DNA of 12,475 nucleotides from BOG-908 sp964242595 (GTDB lineage Bacteria > Pseudomonadota > Alphaproteobacteria > Acetobacterales > Acetobacteraceae): assembly GCA_964242595.1 (NCBI GenBank), contig CAXTBC010000084.1, positions 1 through 12,475 of the forward strand, read 5' to 3'. Below, in pieces: positions 7,529-12,475 of the stretch (positions are counted from its first letter, which is position 1; each line of letters begins with the position of its first letter). The position numbers and the translations under genes were made by a program. The notes beneath the pieces are model-generated. The model searched no databases and had not been told where the DNA came from. It saw only the letters and a list, made by a program, of their open reading frames with translations.

Positions 7529-7656
7529 AAGCAGTTCTTTTTTGAAAAAAAGAACCAAAAAACTTTTACTGACTGGTCGGGTGTTTATCGTCAGACAACA
7601 GACAAGTCTTTAAAAGTCTTTTGCTTCTTTTCTTCAGAAAAGAAGGCCTTGCTTGC
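7529..7656. repeat. nested AT-rich inverted repeat, copy 2 (likely bidirectional terminator)
   Basis: The left arm (7529-7570) differs from the left arm of copy 1 by one extra A and one A/G change. It has the same inner palindrome: GTTCTTTTTT at 7534-7543, G, then a seven-A run and GAAC ending at 7555. The right arm (about 7606-7656) is a more decayed inverted match. The loop is unrelated to that of copy 1. The element fills the whole gap between the convergent peptidase stop (7522) and the repeat-protein stop (7658), so a two-way terminator is a reasonable inference. Confidence 0.8.
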
Positions 7657-7657
7657 T

Positions 7658-10600
7658 TCAGTGATGCAGAAGAGCAAGGTCCCAAACAGACGGCAAACCA
7701 TGCTCGGCCAACCGGGACACCGCAGGCGCGGCCTGCGCCACGATGTCCACCGTGACGCCCGGCACGTTGGCGAAGTCGCTGGCGATGTGGATCGCCTCGC
7801 CGCTCAGCCCGCCGCCGCTATAGGCGATCGTGTAGGCGCCGCTCGCCGCGCCTACAGCCAGCGGCGCGAAGTTGCCAGCCGTGACGCCTGAGCCGGTAAG
7901 CGCCGTGCCGCTGATCGATCCGCCGTTCACCGTAGTCTGCAACGCGCCGCGCAGCGAGGCCGACCCTGCAGCACCGGTGTTCTCGATTTCGAAACTCGCC
8001 GTCGAACCGGCCTGGATGGCCAGGGTATACGTGCCGGCCGACGAGGTGAGCGTGGTGCCGCCAACACCGACCACCGCGAGCCCGGTGCCGGCGTCGTCGA
8101 TGGTGCCGGTCACCCCGGCGAACGGCGTGTAGGCGTTGCCGGTGCCGGCGGCCGTGTTGTTGTAGTCTGTCGTCACCGTCAGCGTGGCGCCGTTGGTGTT
8201 CAACGTGCCGCCAGCCATGTTCAGCCTGGCCAGCGTGTCGGCCGTGCCGCTCCCGCTGGTGGTGCCGAGGCTCGCCGTCCCGGCCGCTCCTATGTCCAGC
8301 GTGCCGCCGGTCAGCGCCGCCGTGTCGGTCAGGCCGCCATTGTCCAGGATCACGCCGCCGTTGCCCAGGCCGGCGGTGAACGCCAGCGTGCCGCCCTGCA
8401 TGGTGGCGATGGTGCCCGTCGAGGCGACAGGTATCGCCACCGTCGCGGTGCCGCTGCCCACCTGCTCGAACACGCCGCTGTTGGCGTAGCCGGCGCCCGT
8501 CAGGCTCGCCTGGCCGCGCACGTCGAACGTGCCGGCAAAGCTCACGTGCTCGCCCAGGTGCAGCGTGGTGCCGTTCAGCACGGCCACGTGTCCGATGGCG
8601 AGCGTGGCGCCGCTGGACAGCGTGGTCGTGCCGCCGAACCCGATGGTGCTGGAGGCCGAGCCGCTGATGGTGCCCGACAGCGTGGTGGCAGGCCCGGTGA
8701 AGTCCAGCTCGCCGTTGCCCACGGTGATCGCCTGGGTGCCGCTGATAGTGGTGGCGAAGGTCCCCGTGCCGCCCAGCACGGCCCCGGCGTCAAGTGAGAA
8801 CGTCGTCGACTTGAAGGTGCCGCCGTCCAGCAGCAGCGTGCCGGCGTTGGTGATGTGGCGGGTGAAGGTGGCGCTACCCTCCACGATCAGCGCGGCGCCG
8901 GCGGCGATGCTGTTGACGCTTTTAAAGATGCTCGAGCCGCCGAACTGGACGTCCGAGTTGCTGCCGATGTCGATCGTGGTGCCGGCCCCCAGGGTGCTCA
9001 CCGTCGTGCCCTGGAAGCTCAGCGTGCCGCCCAGCGCCTGGTAGTCGCCGCCGGTCAGGGTGCCCGCGGCGCTGTCGTTGGTCAGCATCACCGCCGTGCC
9101 ACCGACCGTGTACCCGCCGGCGGCCTGCAGGGTGCCGAGGTTGGTGAGCGTGGCACCGGCGGAGATGCTGATTCCCGGGCCGTGCACGCCGTCCTTCTCG
9201 ATGAAGCCCTCGTTGAAGAACGTGCCCGCGATGGTCAGCCCCGAGTAATCGGTCACCTGGACATGCGCCGTGTTGGTGACGGCGTTGCTGGTGCCGTCCA
9301 GCAAGACGGGCGTGCTGGACGTGCTGACCACGATGCTGCCGGTGCCGCTGCCAGTGATCAGGCCGCCGGCCACCACGCTGCCGTCCTGCAGGATGACGTT
9401 GCCGCCGGCCGCCGCCAGCGTGCCGGTGCTGCCGTCGTCGAACTGGCCGAGAACGTACAGGCCGCCGTTGCCGGTGGATTCAAACAGGCCGCTGTTGAGC
9501 ACCGCGGCGGTGCCGGTGTTGAGCAGCAGGCTGAAGGCGCCGGCATCGATCACGCCCGCCGTGCCGTTGACGAGGCTGAGCGTGCCGTCACCCAGTTGGC
9601 CGTAGCCTGTGATGGTGTTGTCCGTGTTGACCAGCGTGTCGCCTGCCTGCCCGCCCTGCAGCGCGCTTGCCAGAGCGAGCGTGCCCCCGCCGGTGAGCGT
9701 GACGGTGCCGGCCGCACCGAAAGCCGGACCAACGACGATGCCGGCGCCGTGCACGCCGTCCTCGTGCAGAGTGCCGGCGTTGGAGATCGCCCCCAGCAGC
9801 GTCAGGCCAGAGGTGTCGTCCACCTCGACATAGGCGGTGCTGGACACGGTGGCGGCACTGCCGTCCAGCGTGCCGGAGGTGGAGACCTGCACGGTGCCGC
9901 CCGCGCTGTCGGTGAGAACGCCGCCCGCGATGCTGCCGCCGCTAAGCATCACCACGCCGCCGGCCGCGGCGATAGTGCCGGCGTTGGCCACCGCCGAGGC
10001 GAGCGTCAGCTCACCGCCGGCCGTCGCCTCGATCAGCCCGGCGTTACTGGCGGCCGTCCCGGTGTCGAGCACGAGCTGGTTGCCGGCCGCATTGGCGTCG
10101 ATCACCCCTGCGGTGCCGTTGACCAGCCCGAGGTTTCCGTTGCCCAGGCTGCCCTGGCCGTTGATGGTGTTGCCGGTGTTGTCCAGCACGTCGCCGGCCT
10201 GGGCGGCCTGCAGCGCGCCGTTCAGCGAGATGGTGCCGGCCCCGGTGAGCACCACGGTGCCCGGCGCGCCGCTGGCCGGGCCGGCCAGGATGCCGGCGCC
10301 GTCCACATCCGTCTCGCGGATGGCGCCGCCGTTGGCGATGGTGCCGAGCAGGCTCAGTGAGGTGTCGTCCACCACCTTGATCGTCGCGGTGCTGGCCACG
10401 GCGTGGGCGGTGCCGTCCAGCGTGCCGGTGCCGGACACCTGCACCACGCTGCTGCCGGTGTCGGTCAGGGTGCCGCCCTGGATGTCGCCGCCAGCCAGCA
10501 GCACCGTGCCGCCCCGGGCCGCGATGGTGCCGGACGCGTTGGAGACCGCGGACGCCAGCACCAGCGTGCCGCCGGCCGTGGCCTCGATCTGGCCCGTGTT

Positions 10601-11122
10601 GCTGGCGGTGGCCGTGCCGGTGTTCACCGTGAGCTGCGTGCCCTTCAGGTTGGCGTCGATCACGCCCTTGGCGCCGTTGCTCAGGCTGAGCGTGCCGGCG
10701 CCTATGCTGCCCGACCCGGCGATCACATCGTTCACGTTCGTCAGCACGTCCGTGGCGGCAGAGGCGGTGATCACCTGGCCCACGAGCTGGATGTGGCCGG
10801 CCCCGGAGAGCGTCACCTGGGCTTGGTCCAGCACCAGGCCGTCGCCCTGCGTGCCGTCGAGCAGGATGGTGCCGGCGTTGGTCAGCACGGCGGTGGCCGT
10901 GCCGCCGTTGCCGATGGTCAGGCTGCTGCTGCCGCCCACGCTCAGCGTCACGTCGGCGGAGGTGACGAGCTGCCCCACCGCCTGGTCCACGGCCAGGTTC
11001 AGCGCCGACGTCACCTTGACGACCGCAGTGTCCGCGGCCCCCGGCACCTGCTGAGGACTCCAGTTCGCTGCGTTAGCGAAACTGTCGTCGCCGGCCGCAC
11101 CTGTCCACGTGATCGTCGCCAT
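7658..11122 (-). CDS. large beta-solenoid repeat protein (adhesin/passenger-like)
   Basis: This protein of 1154 residues is rich in Gly, Thr, Ala and Ser, with few charges and almost no Cys. It is built from short repeats such as NAGTI-A-GG-V-L-GG, typical of right-handed beta-helix surface proteins. Residues 1-35 carry the opening motif TWTG...SF.NAANW...VPGAADTAVV seen in autotransporter-associated repeat proteins. Residues about 126-680 hold three long repeats of about 185 residues. From about 680 to 1000 are more degenerate solenoid turns. Residues about 1015-1130 resemble a choice-of-anchor-type beta domain (SFEIENTGAAGS, GEAIHIASDFANVPGV). No signal peptide, membrane segment or C-terminal beta-barrel is visible, so the secretion route is unknown; type I secretion is possible. 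Start 11122 is chosen because MATITW begins the domain; the extension to 11215 starts in a hairpin loop. No binding partner can be inferred. Confidence 0.8.
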   Translation of the reverse strand: MATITWTGAAGDDSFANAANWSPQQVPGAADTAVVKVTSALNLAVDQAVGQLVTSADVTLSVGGSSSLTIGNGGTATAVLTNAGTILLDGTQGDGLVLDQAQVTLSGAGHIQLVGQVITASAATDVLTNVNDVIAGSGSIGAGTLSLSNGAKGVIDANLKGTQLTVNTGTATASNTGQIEATAGGTLVLASAVSNASGTIAARGGTVLLAGGDIQGGTLTDTGSSVVQVSGTGTLDGTAHAVASTATIKVVDDTSLSLLGTIANGGAIRETDVDGAGILAGPASGAPGTVVLTGAGTISLNGALQAAQAGDVLDNTGNTINGQGSLGNGNLGLVNGTAGVIDANAAGNQLVLDTGTAASNAGLIEATAGGELTLASAVANAGTIAAAGGVVMLSGGSIAGGVLTDSAGGTVQVSTSGTLDGSAATVSSTAYVEVDDTSGLTLLGAISNAGTLHEDGVHGAGIVVGPAFGAAGTVTLTGGGTLALASALQGGQAGDTLVNTDNTITGYGQLGDGTLSLVNGTAGVIDAGAFSLLLNTGTAAVLNSGLFESTGNGGLYVLGQFDDGSTGTLAAAGGNVILQDGSVVAGGLITGSGTGSIVVSTSSTPVLLDGTSNAVTNTAHVQVTDYSGLTIAGTFFNEGFIEKDGVHGPGISISAGATLTNLGTLQAAGGYTVGGTAVMLTNDSAAGTLTGGDYQALGGTLSFQGTTVSTLGAGTTIDIGSNSDVQFGGSSIFKSVNSIAAGAALIVEGSATFTRHITNAGTLLLDGGTFKSTTFSLDAGAVLGGTGTFATTISGTQAITVGNGELDFTGPATTLSGTISGSASSTIGFGGTTTLSSGATLAIGHVAVLNGTTLHLGEHVSFAGTFDVRGQASLTGAGYANSGVFEQVGSGTATVAIPVASTGTIATMQGGTLAFTAGLGNGGVILDNGGLTDTAALTGGTLDIGAAGTASLGTTSGSGTADTLARLNMAGGTLNTNGATLTVTTDYNNTAAGTGNAYTPFAGVTGTIDDAGTGLAVVGVGGTTLTSSAGTYTLAIQAGSTASFEIENTGAAGSASLRGALQTTVNGGSISGTALTGSGVTAGNFAPLAVGAASGAYTIAYSGGGLSGEAIHIASDFANVPGVTVDIVAQAAPAVSRLAEHGLPSVWDLALLHH
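9150..10747 (-). repeat. three tandem ~185-codon repeats inside the solenoid gene
   Basis: Equivalent segments begin at residue 126 (VLTNVNDVIAG, 10747), 312 (VLDNTGNTING, 10189) and 496 (TLVNTDNTITG, 9637). The spacing is therefore 186 and 184 codons. Each unit runs through a GVIDA motif, a GTIAA or GTLAA.GG segment, GGxLTD or GGLITG, VQVS or IVVS, LDG, then E.(G)V.G(A/P)GI and a closing ALQ..QAGD. The third unit loses the end of this pattern after GVHGPGISI. Copies are clearly related but diverged. This points to old tandem duplication rather than recent expansion. Confidence 0.75.
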
Positions 11123-11206
11123 GATGAGCCCAGGCCCCCCGCCTGTCGGTGAACATTCTGGTAAGTGACGGCTACGTGTGAGCACGCCGGCAAACGCGGC
11201 TGAGCC

Positions 11207-11224
11207 GGCGGCCATGAGGCCGCC
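11207..11224. repeat. GC hairpin between lipoprotein and repeat-protein genes
   Basis: GGCGGCC (11207-11213) and GGCCGCC (11218-11224) pair perfectly around a 4-nt loop. It sits 22 bp past the lipoprotein stop on the minus strand, where a terminator or processing hairpin would be expected. No U-run follows, so intrinsic termination is doubtful. The alternative repeat-protein start codon at 11215 falls in its loop, which argues against that start. Confidence 0.4.
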
Positions 11225-11245
11225 AGTCCAGCCGGTGCAACACCC

Positions 11246-11620
11246 TCAGTAGCCGTTATAGCCGGGTGGCGGCGGGGGGGGCGGCGGCGGGTAGCCAGGC
11301 GGGTAGCCTTGCTGCTGGTAGCCCTGCTGCGGGTAGCCAGGCTGCTGCTGGTAGCCGGGCTGCTGGTAGTAGCCGGGCGGCGGCGGGGGAGGCGGAGGCG
11401 TCGGCGTGGTGGCCACGCCGGCGCCTGCGCCCAGCACGCCGCCGGCGAGCGCGCCGACCAGCGCACCACGGCCGCCACCGGCGATCGCGCCGATGCCGGC
11501 ACCGGTGGCGGCACCGATGCCCGCGCCACCCAGTGCACGCTGGTTAGGATCGTAAGGGTTCGTGCAACCGGCCAGGCCGACCAGTCCGGCCACCCCGAGC
11601 ACCATCAATGTCCTACGCAT
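11246..11620 (-). CDS. glycine-zipper lipoprotein with Tyr/Gln/Pro/Gly-rich tail
   Basis: This 124-residue predicted lipoprotein begins MRRTLMVLGVAGLVGLAGC, with lipobox LAGC and acylated Cys19. After a short TNPYDPNQ linker comes a glycine-zipper segment (RALGGAGIGA to about residue 75, ending GAGAGV) of the kind that packs as membrane-associated helices. The last 45 or so residues are a proline run, then degenerate (P)GYQQ-type repeats, a second nine-proline run and GYNGY. Start 11620 is set by AAGGAG 7 nt upstream. The zipper shares RAL-GAGIGA with the lipoprotein encoded just upstream, so the two are paralogs. Function is unknown; an outer-membrane or envelope structural role is inferred. 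A run of eight G at 11274-11281 lies in the final proline codons. Only 22 bp separate it from the upstream gene, suggesting one transcript. Confidence 0.85.
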   Translation of the reverse strand: MRRTLMVLGVAGLVGLAGCTNPYDPNQRALGGAGIGAATGAGIGAIAGGGRGALVGALAGGVLGAGAGVATTPTPPPPPPPPGYYQQPGYQQQPGYPQQGYQQQGYPPGYPPPPPPPPPGYNGY

Positions 11621-11642
11621 GATCTCTCTCCTTGCGGGCGGC

Positions 11643-11855
11643 TTACCTGCCCGGCGTTGTTGCAGCACCCGTGGCCGCGCCCGCGGCGCCCCCGATCACC
11701 GCGCCAGCGGCAGGGTTGCCGCCGATCACGGCGCCACCCACGGCACCGGCGCCCGCGCCGATGCCGGCGCCGGTCAGCGCACGAGTGCCCGGATCGTTGC
11801 CGCAGGCGGCCACGCTAAGCAGCAAAAGTGTCGAAAATGCGAGCCGGCACAGCAT
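11643..11855 (-). CDS. small glycine-zipper lipoprotein
   Basis: This 70-residue predicted lipoprotein begins MLCRLAFSTLLLLSVAAC, with lipobox VAAC and acylated Cys18. It continues GNDPGTRALTGAGIGAG and is then almost wholly Gly/Ala/Val glycine-zipper to the end, closing ATTPGR. It looks like a shorter version of the next gene without the repeat tail. Two starts are possible. ATG 11855 has AGGAG 8 nt upstream; GTG 11861 would leave only about 2 nt after AGGAG. I therefore chose the ATG. Such small zipper lipoproteins are usually stress- or envelope-related, but the role here is unknown. It is probably first in a transcript with the following lipoprotein gene. It is divergent from mreB, with about 200 bp between. 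Confidence 0.8.
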   Translation of the reverse strand: MLCRLAFSTLLLLSVAACGNDPGTRALTGAGIGAGAGAVGGAVIGGNPAAGAVIGGAAGAATGAATTPGR

Positions 11856-12019
11856 TGTCACGTCTCCTGTCGTGGACGAACGCGCCGCTGCAGGGTGCGG
11901 CGGCGTTGCTTACAAAATGAAATGCCTCAAGGCGCCCCGAGTTGCCCCAGGGTTGCCCGCCAGGGGGGCCGGGGCTAAGACGCGGCGCTTACGCAAGCCG
12001 GGGCCAGCCCTGGCGCAGG

Positions 12020-12039
12020 CCGGAGCGAGGCCGCTCCGG
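12020..12039. repeat. stem-loop in the mreB upstream region
   Basis: CCGGAGC (12020-12026) and GCTCCGG (12033-12039) form a perfect 7-bp stem around GAGGCC. It lies about 24 bp before the mreB start, so it would fold in the mRNA leader if transcription starts upstream. A regulatory role is not shown. The rest of 11862-12063 is GC-rich non-coding DNA in which I could not place a promoter. Confidence 0.3.
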
Positions 12040-12063
12040 GGCCGCCTCTGTTAGGGTTCTTGC

Positions 12064-12475
12064 ATGTTCAGCCGCCTGCTAGGCGCCATGTCCGCCGACA
12101 TGGCCATCGACCTCGGCACAGCCAACACGCTGGTCTACGTGAAGGGCCGCGGCATCGTGCTGGCCGAGCCCAGCGTTGTGGCCATCGCCGATGTGCGCGG
12201 CAAGAAGCAGGTGCTGGCGGTGGGCGAGGAGGCCAAGCAGATGCTGGGCCGCACGCCAGGCAACATCAGCGCCATCAGGCCGATGCGAGACGGCGTGATC
12301 GCCGATTTCGAAGTGGCCGAGGAGATGATCAAGCACTTCATCCGCAAGGTGCACAACCGCCGCAGCTTCGCCTCTCCCATCATCATCGTCTGCGTGCCTT
12401 CCGGCTCCACCGCTGTAGAACGCCGCGCCATCCAGGAGAGCGCCGAGAGCGCCGGCGCCCGCCGGGTGCTGCTGA
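12064..12475 (+). CDS. mreB: rod-shape actin homolog MreB (5' part, runs off the window)
   Basis: 137 codons of the usual 345 or so are present; the frame is open to the last base. MreB is the bacterial actin that polymerises under the inner membrane and positions the peptidoglycan elongation machinery. The N-terminus MFSRLLGAMSADMAIDLGTANT is highly characteristic: the DLGTANT phosphate-1 loop is at residues 16-22 and the short hydrophobic amino terminus is the membrane anchor. Further family segments are GRGIVLAEPSVVAI, AIRPMRDGVIADFEVAEEMIKHFI and PIIIVCVPSGSTAVERRAI. ATG 12064 is preceded by AGGG at 7-nt spacing. Downstream mreC/mreD would be expected but are outside the window. Overlapping minus-strand frames here are shadows. 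Confidence 0.96.
   Translation, partial: MFSRLLGAMSADMAIDLGTANTLVYVKGRGIVLAEPSVVAIADVRGKKQVLAVGEEAKQMLGRTPGNISAIRPMRDGVIADFEVAEEMIKHFIRKVHNRRSFASPIIIVCVPSGSTAVERRAIQESAESAGARRVLL

Noticed and set aside
5468..7558. 696-codon minus-strand frame opposite the M13 peptidase
   Set aside because: His/Arg/Val/Leu-rich translation with no domain. The plus strand encodes a complete peptidase with catalytic motifs.
8855..10360. 501-codon plus-strand open frame opposite the repeat protein (likewise 9837-11054, 405 codons)
   Set aside because: Low-complexity translations antisense to a clear repeat protein; GC-rich DNA gives long stop-free antisense frames. No family motif or ribosome-binding site.
7700..11100. 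Regular recurrence of GTGCCG-type words, suggestive of a CRISPR or satellite array
   Set aside because: The words follow from Gly-Thr codons in the solenoid protein; there are no constant repeats with uniform spacers.
11123..11215. 31-residue extension of the repeat protein as a signal peptide
   Set aside because: It contains Arg-Ser-Arg-His and Pro/Gly-rich sequence with no hydrophobic core, and its ATG sits in a GC hairpin loop.
12079..12431. Two minus-strand frames opposite mreB
   Set aside because: The plus strand encodes an unmistakable MreB amino terminus; these are shadows.

Overview
The window is high-GC bacterial DNA, most likely from an alphaproteobacterium and plausibly from the Acetobacteraceae. 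The grounds are the GC-rich codon usage, the MreB amino terminus, and short AT-rich palindromic intergenic repeats that I recall, from memory and unchecked, as common in that family. No RNA gene, CRISPR array, insertion sequence or phage gene was seen.

Layout. Positions 1-173 are non-coding and hold a perfect 20-bp GC palindrome. Positions 174-4409 are four tightly packed minus-strand genes, read right to left: a NifS-like cysteine desulfurase, an IscS-type cysteine desulfurase, an ISC-type [2Fe-2S] ferredoxin and an AMP-forming acyl-CoA ligase. The gaps or overlaps between them (4-bp overlap, 13-bp overlap, 5-bp gap) point to one operon. A divergent region of about 236 bp separates it from a plus-strand alpha/beta hydrolase of the COG2945 type (4646-5311). 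A secreted M13 (neprilysin/PepO-like) zinc peptidase follows (5522-7522). It has a copy of the same nested AT-rich inverted repeat on each side.

Positions 7658-11855 are a minus-strand cell-surface block. In transcription order it holds two small paralogous glycine-zipper lipoproteins and a protein of about 1150 residues made of beta-solenoid repeats. The second lipoprotein carries a Tyr/Gln/Pro/Gly-rich tail. The repeat protein looks like an adhesin or passenger domain, but it has no visible signal peptide and no beta-barrel. On the plus strand, mreB begins at 12064 and runs off the window.

How the genes fit together. The two desulfurases and the ferredoxin supply sulfur and electrons for Fe-S cluster assembly. 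No scaffold protein (IscU, SufB) lies in the window, and the acyl-CoA ligase at the operon's end is an unexpected partner. The right half is envelope-related: lipoproteins, surface repeat protein and cell-shape actin. I did not find a clearly new defence or mobile system. The items most worth following up are the repeat family bracketing the peptidase gene, the signal-less and possibly truncated repeat protein ending at one of those repeats, and the lipoprotein pair with its unusual tail.
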